Assembly: GCF_014268445.2 (NCBI RefSeq)
Contig: NZ_CP077089.1
Location: forward strand, 4,819,501-4,883,500
DNA from: Pseudomonas tensinigenes
Lineage (GTDB): Bacteria; Pseudomonadota; Gammaproteobacteria; Pseudomonadales; Pseudomonadaceae
Reading direction: 5' to 3'
Length of the DNA stretch: 64,000 bases
The notes under the pieces are model-generated. The model saw nothing but the letters and a program-made list of their open reading frames with translations, was not told the DNA's origin and did no database searches. The position numbers and the translations under genes were made by a program. This document shows positions 18,410-27,452 of this stretch, piece after piece. Numbering within the stretch: position 1 is the stretch's first letter; each line of letters starts with the position of its first letter.

Positions 18410-18720
18410 AAATTAGCTCTTAGGACTTTTTAGCACAAGGGGCGGAATTTTATTACCTGAGGGCCGCCGATTATTAGGCTGCTGGCACAGGTGATAAAAA
18501 CTTGGGAGGCCTGGAATAGAGGCTCTGGCACAGGGCAGATTATCCCTTTTATTACCTTTATTACTCTTAGTAGTAGTAGAAGTAAAAAGAAGTGAATGTA
18601 CAGGTTTGTACAGGCTGTATATAGGCCGTAAAAGGCTAAAAGCGCTGGAATGCGTTTCAGGTAATAAAGGTAACAACGACTTTTGTGCTGACATCTCTAT
18701 TCCGGTGCTTTCAGGCCATT

Positions 18721-18753
18721 ATTAGCTCTGTATTACCCTAATACAGAGCTAAT
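18721..18753. repeat. 15-bp perfect inverted repeat with 3-base loop
   Basis: ATTAGCTCTGTATTA, CCC, TAATACAGAGCTAAT. There is no T-run and the stem is AT-rich, so it is less like a terminator than a binding or origin element. It lies just past the 3' end of the resolvase gene. Confidence 0.65.
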
Positions 18754-18787
18754 AGACCCTTCAGACTGTAAGAATAGACAGCCGCCG

Positions 18788-19324
18788 TCATTGCCTCATT
18801 GCTCGCTGTACTGTGCTGAGCGACACGCCCAAGCCCTTCGCTGCTTCTCGGTAAGACATTCCGTTCTCGATCGCCGAACGGATCGCACCATCATCTACGG
18901 ACTTCGCCCTACCTTTGTAGGCGCCGGCTTCCTTGGCCTTGGCGATGCCTTCGCGCTGCCGCTCCCGGATCATGCTCCGCTCGAACTGTGCCACGCTGCC
19001 GAGCAAAGAGAGCATGAGCTGCTGCATCGGATTAGCTTCCCCGGCAAAAAGCAGCTGCTCCTTGTGGAACTGCACGGCGACACCCTTGGTGGTCAGCCCC
19101 TCGACCAGCGCCAGAAGATCCACCAGAGACCGCGCCAGGCGGTCGATACTGTGAACGTGCAGGGTATCGCCCTCTCGAGCAGATCGCAGCAGGGCCTGCA
19201 GCTCTGGCCTGTCCACCGTGCTGCCGCTGACTTTGTCAGTGAACACCTGATCCAGGTGCACACCATCCAGCTGCCTGACTGTGTTCTGGTCCGCCGAACT
19301 GACCCGAATGTAACCAATGTCCAT
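18788..19324 (-). CDS. Serine recombinase (resolvase/invertase family)
   Basis: The 178-residue enzyme has the catalytic Ser in MDIGYIRVSSADQNTVRQ, the family arginines (HSIDRLARSL, FERSMIRERQREG) and a C-terminal helix-turn-helix (YREAAKGLGVSLSTVQRAM). ATG 19324 has an AGGTGA ribosome site; ATG 19342 is also open. It probably resolves dimers or cointegrates at a res site just upstream of itself. That region is where the mercury transposon inserted (66 bp from the start codon), so its res site is probably split. Confidence 0.88.
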   Translation of the reverse strand: MDIGYIRVSSADQNTVRQLDGVHLDQVFTDKVSGSTVDRPELQALLRSAREGDTLHVHSIDRLARSLVDLLALVEGLTTKGVAVQFHKEQLLFAGEANPMQQLMLSLLGSVAQFERSMIRERQREGIAKAKEAGAYKGRAKSVDDGAIRSAIENGMSYREAAKGLGVSLSTVQRAMRQ

Positions 19325-19385
19325 CGCATCACCTGTATTCATTAGGTTCTAGACATAATCATTCTGGTGAGCAATGGACCGTAAA

Positions 19386-19390
19386 GCAAG
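19386..19390. repeat. Target site duplication, left copy
   Basis: GCAAG directly precedes the transposon's TGTCA end; the same five bases follow the other end at 31996-32000. Confidence 0.92.
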
Positions 19391-19415
19391 TGTCATTTTC
19401 AGAAGACGACTGCAC
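19391..19415 (+). repeat. Terminal inverted repeat IRt (tni side) with TniA-binding repeats beyond it
   Basis: The 25-bp end begins TGTCATTTTCAGAAGACGAC and continues TGCAC. Direct 19-bp repeats, AGAAGACGACTGCACCAAT (19401) and AGAAGTCATCTGCACCAAT (19470), are the expected transposase-binding sites. It pairs with 31971-31995. Confidence 0.92.
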
Positions 19416-19533
19416 CAATTGACGGGGCGTAACGCCAGATGTGCAGGCGACTCCTGACAACGCAATATCAGAAGTCATCTGCACCAATCTCGACTATGCT
19501 CAATACTCGTGTGCACCAAAGCGAGGTGTGAGC

Positions 19534-21216
19534 ATGGCGTCAGACACATCATTGATTGCCGAGCAAGGCGTGGCCACCCTGCCCGATGCGGCTTGGGCGC
19601 AGGCCCGGCAACGGGCGGAAATCATCGGGCCGCTGGCAGCGCTTGATGTGGTCGGGCATGAAGCCGCCGATGCCGCTGCTCACGCGCTTGGCCTGTCCAG
19701 GCGGCAGGTGTATGTCCTAATCCGCCGTGCCCGGCAAGGTGCTGGGCTTGTGACGGACCTGGCTCGCAGCCGATCCGGCGGCGGAAAAGGCAAGGGACGC
19801 TTGCCGGAATCAGTTGAGCGCATCATCCGCGAGTTGCTGCAAAAGCGCTTCCTGACCAAGCAGAAGCGTAGCCTGGCAGCGTTCCACCGCGAGGTCGCGC
19901 AGGCTTGCAAAGCGCAAAAGCTGCGGGCGCCGGCGCGCAACACCGTGGCTCTGCGGATCGCCGGCCTCGATCCGCTCAAGGCCACTCGCCGCCGGGAAGG
20001 TCAGGATGCGTCCCGCAGCCTGCAAGGTGTCGGTGGTGAGCCTCCCGCCGTGACCGCGCCACTGGAACAAGTGCAGATTGATCACACGGTCATCGACCTG
20101 ATCGTGGTGGACGAGCGCGACCGGCAACCGATTGGCCGTCCGTATCTGACCATCGCCATCGACGTGTTTACCCGCTGCGTGCTCGGCATGGTCGTCACGC
20201 TGGAAGCGCCGTCATCTGTTTCGGTCGGCCTGTGCCTTGTGCATGTCGCCTGCGACAAGCGTCCCTGGCTGGAGGGTCTGAACATAGAAATGGAGTGGCC
20301 GATGAGCGGCAAGCCCAGGCTGCTCTACCTGGACAACGCGGCCGAGTTCAAGAGCGAAGCGCTACGCCGAGGCTGCGAGCAGCATGGCATCCGGCTTGAC
20401 TATCGCCCGCTCGGGCAGCCGCACTACGGCGGCATCGTGGAACGGATCATCGGCACGGCGATGCAGATGATCCACGACGAATTGCCAGGGACGACCTTCT
20501 CCAACCCTGACCAGCGCGGCGACTACGATTCCGAAAACAAGGCCGCCCTGACGCTGCGTGAGCTGGAGCGCTGGCTCACATTGGCGGTCGGCACCTACCA
20601 CGGCTCCGTGCACAACGGCCTGCTCCAGCCGCCGGCAGCGCGCTGGGCCGAAGCTATCGCGCGGACCGGCGTGCCAACCGTCATCACTCGCACCACGGCT
20701 TTTCTGGTCGATTTTCTGCCCATCATCCGCCGCACGCTGACCCGCACCGGCTTCGTCATCGACCACATCCATTACTACGCCGATGCGCTCAAGCCGTGGA
20801 TAGCTCGGCGCGACCGCTTGCCTGCGTTCCTGATCCGGCGCGACCCGCGCGACATCAGCCGCATTTGGGTGCTGGAGCCGGAGGGGCAGCACTATCTGGA
20901 AATTCCATACCGCACCTTGTCGCACCCGGCTGTCACCCTCTGGGAACAACGACAGGCGCTGGCGAAATTGCGGCAGCAAGGGCGCGAACAGGTGGATGAG
21001 TCGGCGCTGTTTCGCATGATCGGCCAGATGCGCGAAATCGTGTCCACCGCGCAGAAAGCTACGCGCAAGGCGCGGCGCGACGCGGATCGACGCCAGCATC
21101 TCAAGGCAACGGCAGTTCTTTTCAAAACCACGCCACCACCGGACGCGGACATGGCTGACCCGCAGGCAGACAACCAGCCACCTGCCAAACCGTTCGACCA
21201 GATTGAGGAGTGGTAG
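19534..21216 (+). CDS. tniA: Transposase TniA (DDE, Mu/Tn7 TnsB-like)
   Basis: The 560-residue DDE transposase cuts and joins the transposon ends. It has an N-terminal DNA-binding region (LGLSRRQVYVLIRRARQG) and an rve core with the first Asp in VQIDHTVIDL, the second in LLYLDNAAEFKSEA and the Glu in GGIVERIIGTAMQ; a Mu-C-like C-terminal domain follows. Length equals that of Tn5053 TniA (about 559). ATG 19534 follows GAGGTGTG; the frame extends to 19441 but overlaps the transposase-binding repeats. It acts with TniB and TniQ. Confidence 0.96.
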   Translation: MASDTSLIAEQGVATLPDAAWAQARQRAEIIGPLAALDVVGHEAADAAAHALGLSRRQVYVLIRRARQGAGLVTDLARSRSGGGKGKGRLPESVERIIRELLQKRFLTKQKRSLAAFHREVAQACKAQKLRAPARNTVALRIAGLDPLKATRRREGQDASRSLQGVGGEPPAVTAPLEQVQIDHTVIDLIVVDERDRQPIGRPYLTIAIDVFTRCVLGMVVTLEAPSSVSVGLCLVHVACDKRPWLEGLNIEMEWPMSGKPRLLYLDNAAEFKSEALRRGCEQHGIRLDYRPLGQPHYGGIVERIIGTAMQMIHDELPGTTFSNPDQRGDYDSENKAALTLRELERWLTLAVGTYHGSVHNGLLQPPAARWAEAIARTGVPTVITRTTAFLVDFLPIIRRTLTRTGFVIDHIHYYADALKPWIARRDRLPAFLIRRDPRDISRIWVLEPEGQHYLEIPYRTLSHPAVTLWEQRQALAKLRQQGREQVDESALFRMIGQMREIVSTAQKATRKARRDADRRQHLKATAVLFKTTPPPDADMADPQADNQPPAKPFDQIEEW

Positions 21217-21218
21217 CC

Positions 21219-22127
21219 GTGGAAGAATATCCCATCATCGACTTGTCCCACCTGATGCCGGTGGCCCAGGGCTTGGCCCGTCTTCCGGCGGACGAACGCA
21301 TCCATCGCCTTCGCGCTGACCGCTGGATCGGCTATCCGCGAGCAGTCGAGGCGCTGAATCGGCTGGAAGCCCTGTATGCGTGGCCGAACAAACAACGCAT
21401 GCCCAACCTGCTGTTGGTCGGTCCAACCAACAACGGCAAGTCGATGATCGTCGAGAAATTCCGCCGCACCCACCCGGCCAGCTCCGACGCCGACCAGGAG
21501 CACATTCCGGTACTGGTCGTGCAGATGCCATCCGAACCGTCGGTAATCCGCTTCTACGTCGCGCTACTTGCCGCGATGGGCGCGCCATTGCGCCCGCGCC
21601 CACGGCTGCCGGAAATGGAGCAATTGGCGCTGGCACTGCTACGCAAGGTCGGCGTGCGCATGCTGGTGATCGACGAATTGCACAACGTCCTGGCCGGCAA
21701 CAGCGTCAACCGCCGGGAATTCCTCAACCTGCTGCGTTTCCTCGGCAACGAGCTGCGCATCCCGCTGGTCGGGGTCGGCACACGCGATGCCTACTTGGCG
21801 ATCCGCTCGGACGACCAGTTGGAAAACCGCTTCGAGCCGATGATGCTGCCGGTGTGGGAGGCCAACGACGATTGCTGCTCACTGCTGGCCAGCTTCGCGG
21901 CTTCGCTCCCGCTGCGGCGACCCTCGTCGATTGCCACGCTGGATATGGCCCGCTACCTGCTCACGCGCAGCGAGGGCACCATCGGCGAGCTGGCGCACCT
22001 GTTGATGGCGGCGGCCGTCGCTGCCGTGGAGAGCGGTGAGGAAGCGATCAACCATCGCACGCTCAGCATGGCCGATTACACCGGTCCCAGCGAGCGGCGG
22101 CGGCAATTCGAGCGGGAACTGATGTGA
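21219..22127 (+). CDS. tniB: Transposition ATPase TniB
   Basis: This AAA+ ATPase (302 residues, the family length) helps TniA choose targets, as TnsC and MuB do. Walker A is in LLLVGPTNNGKSMIVEKF, Walker B in VRMLVIDELHNVL, and a sensor region in IPLVGVGTRDAYLAIRS. The start is set at GTG 21219 (MEEYPIIDLSH), giving the known length; GTG 21210 would add three residues. The tniA stop lies just before the start, and the last bases overlap tniQ, showing tight coupling. Confidence 0.95.
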   Translation: MEEYPIIDLSHLMPVAQGLARLPADERIHRLRADRWIGYPRAVEALNRLEALYAWPNKQRMPNLLLVGPTNNGKSMIVEKFRRTHPASSDADQEHIPVLVVQMPSEPSVIRFYVALLAAMGAPLRPRPRLPEMEQLALALLRKVGVRMLVIDELHNVLAGNSVNRREFLNLLRFLGNELRIPLVGVGTRDAYLAIRSDDQLENRFEPMMLPVWEANDDCCSLLASFAASLPLRRPSSIATLDMARYLLTRSEGTIGELAHLLMAAAVAAVESGEEAINHRTLSMADYTGPSERRRQFERELM

Positions 22128-23341
22128 AGCCAGCGCCACACTGGCCACTGCATCCGGCTCCCAGGGAAGGCGAAGCCTTGTCTTCGTGGCTCAACCGCGT
22201 GGCCCTTTGCTATCACATGGAGGTGTCCGAGCTGCTGGAGCACGATCTTGGTCACGGCCAGGTTGATGACCTGGACACCGCGCCACCACTGGCGCTGCTG
22301 GCGATGCTCTCCCAGCGGAGCGGCATCGAGCCGGACCGGCTGCGTTGCATGAGTTTCGCCGGCTGGGTGCCTTGGCTACTGGACAGCCTTGATGATCAGA
22401 TTCCAGATGCATTGGAAACCTATGCGTTCCAGCTCTCGGTGCTGCTGCCGAAACTCCGCCGTAGGACGCGATCCATCACGAGCTGGCGTGCCTGGCTGCC
22501 CAGCCAGCCGATACATCGCGCCTGCCCGCTCTGTCTGAACGATCCGGAGAACCAAGCCGTACTGCTCGCGTGGAAGCTGCCCCTGATGCTGAGCTGCCCA
22601 CTGCATGGCTGCTGGCTGGAATCCTATTGGGGCGTGCCAGGGCGGTTTCTCGGCTGGGAGAACGCCGACGCCGAACCGCGCACTGCCAGCGACGCGATTG
22701 CGGCGATGGACCAGCGTACCTGGCAGGCACTGACGACCGGCCACGTGGAGTTGCCGCGCCGACGCATCCACGCCGGATTGTGGTTTAGGCTGCTACGCAC
22801 GCTGCTCGATGAGCTGAACACCCCGCTTTCGACGTGCGGCACCTACGCGGGGTATCTCCGCCAAATCTGGGAATGCTGCGGGCATCCGCTGCGTGCTGGG
22901 CAAAGTCTGTGGCGACCGTATGAAACCCTGAACCCGGCAGTACGGTTGCAGATGCTGGAGGCGGCGGCAACGGCAATCAGCTTGATTGAGGTGAGGGATA
23001 TAAGCCCGCCAGGCGAGCACGCAAAGCTATTCTGGTCCGAGCCCCAAACCGGGTTCACCAGTGGCCTGCCGGCGAAAGCGCCGAAGCCCGAACCCGTCGA
23101 TCACTGGCAGCGTGCAATCCAGGCCATTGATGAGGCCATCATTGAAGCACGACACAACCCCGAGACGGCACGCTCGCTGTTCGCGTTGGCTTCCTATGGT
23201 CGGCGCGACCCCGCTTCCTTGGAACAGTTGCGCGCCACCTTCGCGAAGGAAGGCATCCCCCCGGAATTTCTGTCACATTATGAGCCTAGCCTACCCTTTG
23301 CATGCCTTAGACAGAATGACGGGTTAAGTGACAAATTTTGA
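22124..23341 (+). CDS. tniQ: Transposition protein TniQ
   Basis: The 405-residue TniQ/TnsD-like protein is required for cointegrate formation by Tn5053-type elements and probably takes part in target recognition. The N-terminal motif EGEALSSWLNRVALCYHMEV and the zinc-binding cysteines in HRACPLCLNDPENQ and LSCPLHGCW are typical. It starts at GTG 22124, overlapping the tniB stop by 4 bp. Length matches Tn5053 TniQ. Confidence 0.94.
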   Translation: MKPAPHWPLHPAPREGEALSSWLNRVALCYHMEVSELLEHDLGHGQVDDLDTAPPLALLAMLSQRSGIEPDRLRCMSFAGWVPWLLDSLDDQIPDALETYAFQLSVLLPKLRRRTRSITSWRAWLPSQPIHRACPLCLNDPENQAVLLAWKLPLMLSCPLHGCWLESYWGVPGRFLGWENADAEPRTASDAIAAMDQRTWQALTTGHVELPRRRIHAGLWFRLLRTLLDELNTPLSTCGTYAGYLRQIWECCGHPLRAGQSLWRPYETLNPAVRLQMLEAAATAISLIEVRDISPPGEHAKLFWSEPQTGFTSGLPAKAPKPEPVDHWQRAIQAIDEAIIEARHNPETARSLFALASYGRRDPASLEQLRATFAKEGIPPEFLSHYEPSLPFACLRQNDGLSDKF

Positions 23342-23364
23342 CGTGCAGAGCTTCCCGATGCAAA

Positions 23365-23394
23365 CTGTCACATAATCGAACGTATATGTGACAG
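23365..23394. other. Part of the transposon's res site (subsite I)
   Basis: CTGTCACATA and TATGTGACAG are perfect inverted arms separated by 10 bases, just upstream of tniR. Tn5053-family elements carry res between tniQ and tniR, where TniR resolves cointegrates. Related half-sites (AAGTGACAAATTTTGAC) occur just upstream around 23327-23341. Confidence 0.8.
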
Positions 23395-23401
23395 GTACAA
23401 G

Positions 23402-24016
23402 ATGCTGATTGGCTACATGCGAGTATCGAAGGCGGATGGCTCCCAGGCGACGGACTTGCAGCGCGATGCGCTGGTCGCGGCCGGTGTTGATCCGGCGCAT
23501 CTCTATGAAGACCAAGCGTCCGGAAAACGCGAGGATCGTCCCGGTCTGGCGAGCTGTCTGAAGGCACTACGGCCAGGCGACACGTTGGTCGTTTGGAAAC
23601 TGGATCGGCTCGGGCGCGACCTGCGCCATCTGATCAATACCGTCCATGACCTGACCGGACGCGGCATCGGCCTCAAGGTGCTGACCGGGCACGGCGCGGC
23701 CATTGACACCACGACCGCCGCCGGCAAGCTGGTCTTCGGTATCTTCGCCGCGCTGGCCGAGTTCGAGCGCGAGTTGATCGCCGAGCGCACCGTGGCGGGC
23801 CTGGCCTCAGCACGGGCACGCGGCCGGAAAGGCGGCCGGCCGTTCAAGATGACCGCCGCCAAGCTGCGGCTGGCGATGGCGGCAATGGGGCAGTCAGAGA
23901 CCAAGGTCGGCGACCTGTGCCAGGAACTTGGCATCACGCGGCAGACCCTGTATCGGCATATTTCACCCAAGGGCGAGCTACGTCCAGATGGCGAGAAGCT
24001 ACTCAGCCGAATTTGA
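23402..24016 (+). CDS. tniR: Resolvase TniR (serine recombinase)
   Basis: The 204-residue resolvase finishes transposition by resolving cointegrates at the adjacent res site. The catalytic Ser lies in MLIGYMRVSKADGSQ, conserved arginines in KLDRLGRDLRHLIN and EFERELIAERT, and the C-terminal helix-turn-helix in VGDLCQELGITRQTLYRHIS. It is a different lineage from the island's own resolvase at 18788. Confidence 0.95.
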   Translation: MLIGYMRVSKADGSQATDLQRDALVAAGVDPAHLYEDQASGKREDRPGLASCLKALRPGDTLVVWKLDRLGRDLRHLINTVHDLTGRGIGLKVLTGHGAAIDTTTAAGKLVFGIFAALAEFERELIAERTVAGLASARARGRKGGRPFKMTAAKLRLAMAAMGQSETKVGDLCQELGITRQTLYRHISPKGELRPDGEKLLSRI

Positions 24017-24054
24017 TGCCGACATGAGGCGACGTAGCGAAAGCGTGGTTTGTC

Positions 24055-24258
24055 TCAATTTGACGGCGGCGAACCGCAAGCGTTCGGTTCGCCGCTCGTT
24101 TCGGTCGCAGTGCTGGCCCGCGCCTGGAAACGTTGATAACACTCCAGCCCGCAGAAGTGCTCGACGTACTCCGCGCCTTCCGGTGTGAAGGCGGCATCGA
24201 GCGGAATTTCCTTGCAGCACACGCAGCAACTGGTGGCGGTCGGATCATTTGCATTCAT
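24055..24258 (-). CDS. DUF3330-type cysteine-rich small protein (C-terminal part of the mer urf2 product)
   Basis: The 67-residue frame ([20 protein letters not shown]) has a CCVCC cluster and a later FCGLECY pair, which together look like a metal-binding site. In related mer transposons this sequence is the end of a longer EAL-domain protein encoded after merE. Here an upstream deletion changes the frame, so it could only be made from its own ATG at 24258, which overlaps the remnant's stop. Whether it is translated or functional is unknown. Confidence 0.6.
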   Translation of the reverse strand: MNANDPTATSCCVCCKEIPLDAAFTPEGAEYVEHFCGLECYQRFQARASTATETSGEPNACGSPPSN

Positions 24259-24394
24259 GGTGGCACCCCTCCATTGACTGACGAAGACGGCGAATGCCGC
24301 CGCCGGCATCGGCTTTGCGAACAGAAAGCCTTGCCCGCGCTCGAACGCTTGGGCCCTCCGCCGTAGTCCATCCATCCGGCCGGGAAGCGCTCAT
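24245..24394 (-). pseudogene. urf2 (EAL-domain protein) reduced by an internal deletion
   Basis: The frame starts [13 protein letters not shown], like the N-terminus of the EAL-domain protein that follows merE in Tn21-type operons. It then changes to a frame that is out of register with the rest. Read in the neighbouring frame, the same DNA gives [20 protein letters not shown], which looks like an EAL C-terminus and runs into the DUF3330 segment. Most of the EAL domain (over 250 codons in relatives) is therefore missing. The ATG overlaps the merE stop (ATGA). Confidence 0.65.
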
Positions 24395-24627
24395 GATCTT
24401 TCCCTGAATGCCCGCAACGCCCGCGCCAGTGACAGAAGAAACAGGCCGGTCAAACCGAGCGCCGTGATGACCCAATACTCGACAAGGAATGCACCGGCGG
24501 TTGTGCCGGCCAGCACGGCAGCGAGGATGGACAGGTGGCAGGGGCAAGTCAGCACGGCCAGCGTGCCCCACAGGTAGCCGGTGAACGGTTTGTGCGTCTC
24601 GGCCGGCATGCGCTCGGGGCTGTTCAT
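24391..24627 (-). CDS. merE: Mercury transport protein MerE
   Basis: The 78-residue inner-membrane protein has two membrane helices. The Cys pair at the first helix ([19 protein letters not shown]) is the mercury-binding motif of MerE, reported to take up inorganic and methyl mercury. It starts at an ATGA overlap with merD. In this module, which has lost merT and merP, it is the only transporter left. Confidence 0.93.
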   Translation of the reverse strand: MNSPERMPAETHKPFTGYLWGTLAVLTCPCHLSILAAVLAGTTAGAFLVEYWVITALGLTGLFLLSLARALRAFRERS

Positions 24628-24989
24628 GGCAAACTCTCCGCATGCTGTGCCGGCGCGGTCGGCATGGCGGCCAACTGCACTTCCAGATTGGCCAACGCTT
24701 CGCGCCGGCGTTCGACGAACTGACGCAGCACAGCAAGCTGCGCGGCAGTTTCATCGCAGTTCGCCGCATCCAGCGCCCGGCACAGCCGCGCCAATGCGCC
24801 GAGGCCGATGCCCGCCTCGAAGGCGGCCCGCACGAAGCACAGTCGCTGCAAGGCGGCGTCATCGAACAGGCCGTAGCCACCCGTGGTGCAGGCGACTGGC
24901 CGCAGCAATCCGCGCAGCAGGTAGTCGCGCACGATATGCACGCTCACCCCGGCATCAAGGGCCAGCCGGGACACCGTGTAGGCGTTCAT
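24624..24989 (-). CDS. merD: Mercury operon co-regulator MerD
   Basis: MerD is a distal MerR-family protein that binds the mer operator and damps induction. The 121-residue sequence starts [20 protein letters not shown] with the MerR-type helix-turn-helix and includes [20 protein letters not shown]. Length is that of Tn501/Tn21 MerD. It ends overlapping merE. The cysteines of MerR are absent, as expected. Confidence 0.94.
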   Translation of the reverse strand: MNAYTVSRLALDAGVSVHIVRDYLLRGLLRPVACTTGGYGLFDDAALQRLCFVRAAFEAGIGLGALARLCRALDAANCDETAAQLAVLRQFVERRREALANLEVQLAAMPTAPAQHAESLP

Positions 24990-25100
24990 CGAACACCTCC
25001 TTTTGGTCGGTTCACGGCAATGCATATACCGTTTCGCCGAGTTCAATCCGCGCGCTGCGAATCCGATGCCGGTGCCGTAGAACATTGGGTCGATATCCGA

Positions 25101-25739
25101 TCACGGTGTCCTAGATGACATGGTCTGCAACAGATGTCGATTAAACTCCTGGCCCAAGCCGAAAGCCTCGTGGACACTGACGATCGCCAATCCTTCCAAT
25201 CCTTGATGCTTGGAGGCCCAGTCTTCCGCCGTCGGGACAGATGCAAAGAAATGTACATGGCAACAGAAGGACTGACGAACGTCGGCTGCTTCCTGCGGCA
25301 ATACCAAGGACACCGCCATGCCGGCAGGTTCGACAGCCTGTATCTCGCTGGGTGAAACCGTGAGTGAAACGGGTGCTCCGGTTGCAGCGCAATGCGATGA
25401 GACGCGAGCTGTACGGCCGATCAGCGCCGGAAATATCAAGGTGTCCAGCGCGCACCAGGCATACAGACGGCGGTCGTCAATTTCAAAGACATACGAAGTC
25501 TCGCGCAAGGTGAGGCCGTAGCCGATGATGTTCCCATCTTTGTCATATTCGGTACTGGTGGCCTGTTCGAGTACGGCGGCCACTCGCTCAGCGGGCCAGT
25601 CGAGAATCCCGGCAAGTGTCGTTCGTGAAACCGGACGCCCCTTGGCGAGTTCCCGCAGTAGCGGGACCAAGAGATCCGCAGTACCATTGGTACGATTGAC
25701 CGAAGTGAGACGTTCTAAAATATATGGGGCGAGCTTCAT
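25101..25739 (-). CDS. merB: Organomercurial lyase MerB (first copy)
   Basis: MerB breaks the C-Hg bond, releasing Hg(II) for MerA. The 212-residue protein carries the catalytic Cys and Asp in [13 protein letters not shown] (Cys96 and Asp99 by family numbering) and Cys159 in [13 protein letters not shown]. The N-terminal helical region includes [23 protein letters not shown] 25739 has an AAGGAGATGG ribosome site. It lies 14 bp from the merA remnant and close to the mer promoter created by the deletion, so it is probably strongly mercury-inducible. Confidence 0.95.
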
Positions 25740-25753
25740 GGTTCCATCTCCTT

Positions 25754-26471
<718 letters not shown>

Positions 26472-26496
26472 CGTGCTTTATTTTCCGTTTTCTGAG

Positions 26497-27014
26497 GTGC
26501 CCCCTACCAGCAACGCACCGCCGAAGACCGGCAGCAGGAGCGCGAGCAATTCCAGATGGTTAACCGGGGCCTGAAAGACCAGATTCAAGACCTGCAAAAC
26601 CGGCTCATCCAAGCCGAGTCAAGAGCGTCCGAGCTGATAGACACTAATGCGCAATTACAACGACAAACGCATGAGCTCGAACAGGCCAATGCGATGCACA
26701 AAAGCACCTTGGATAGGCAAGTGGCCGATATCCAGAACTTGGAGCATCAACTTAACGACGCCTCGGCAAAAAACCGGGAGCGGAAGCATGAAAGCAAACA
26801 ATTGGCGGATAATATTGCCGCACTCGCAAGCCAGAAAGCAGATGCCGATAAGCAGGTGGCCGTACTATCCCAAGCATTAGAGGTCACCAAAACGGATCTG
26901 AAAGCCTCTCAGAATAGAGCGGAAGTTCTGTCCGATGAGAACAAGTTGATTCTTCAGGAAAAAGCGGTGATTCAGGGGCAGTTTAAGCAGCTTCAGGAGT
27001 CACTGTCGCGATAA
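26497..27014 (+). pseudogene. Truncated TnpT-like (cointegrate resolution protein T / KfrA-like) coiled-coil gene
   Basis: An open frame enters from the junction at 26497 (APYQQRTAEDRQQEREQFQ) and continues for 172 codons as one long coiled coil (DQIQDLQNRLIQAESRASEL, HESKQLADNIAALASQK). The DNA-binding N-terminus of KfrA/TnpT proteins is missing. TnpT serves cointegrate resolution in Tn4651/Tn5041-type Tn3-family transposons. An internal ATG at 26556 could still give a 152-residue coiled-coil protein. It is likely scar DNA from the element that donated the second mer module. Confidence 0.65.
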
Positions 27015-27104
27015 AGGCTTTAGTCAAACATTCATCGAAAAAGCTATATTAATCAATATATTATATACGAAGTGGCTAATTCCAACGCTTTTACCGGCCG
27101 GACC

Positions 27105-27452
27105 TCAAGTAGCTGCACCGGCCGCCATTTCATTCAAAGAGGCCTCGACGACAGTCAAAACTGTTCGACGCACGTCGATCTTCCATCGCACGCGCTCGAC
27201 GCATCGGTCCAGGCTTTCGCTATCGTCTGCGTCCAATGCTTTGCAAAGTCGCGCCAGTTCGTCGAGCCCAATTCCGGACTCGAAGGCTGCGCGGAGAAAC
27301 CGCAGCCTTCCGAGTGTTTTGTCATCGAAAATGTTCTAGCCACTTTCGGTTCGCCGAGCAGGGTGCAACAAGCCGCGTATCATGTAGTCGCGCACGACAT
27401 GCACGCTGACGCAAGCATCATCAGCCAGCTTCGATATCGAGTACGCATTCAT
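27105..27452 (-). pseudogene. merD (second module), interrupted by one in-frame amber codon
   Basis: The frame begins [20 protein letters not shown] and ends LNEMAAGAAT. It matches MerD throughout except for a TAG at 27338-27336 (codon 39), in place of the Tyr of the MerD GGYGLFDD segment. No frameshift is present. Translation would stop after 38 residues, within the DNA-binding domain. It overlaps the merB stop by 3 bases (ATGA). MerD from the other module could substitute. Confidence 0.88.

Larger units (their letters stand above)
18324..18787. other. AT-rich non-coding region with palindromes and TTTATTACC repeats, candidate replication origin
   Basis: This stretch is much richer in A/T than its neighbours. 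It contains a perfect 16-bp palindrome at 18394, copies of TTTTATTACC near 18448 and 18548, an inverted copy (GTAATAAAGGTAA) at 18661, and a perfect 15-bp stem around CCC at 18721. P4-like satellites replicate from repeat-rich origins recognised by their own helicase/primase, which this island has. A 93-codon leftward frame here has no recognisable features. Confidence 0.4.

Noticed and set aside
18413..18694. A 93-codon leftward frame in the AT-rich region
   Set aside because: It is Ser/Leu/Pro-rich with no domain or ribosome site and overlaps repeats that better explain the segment.
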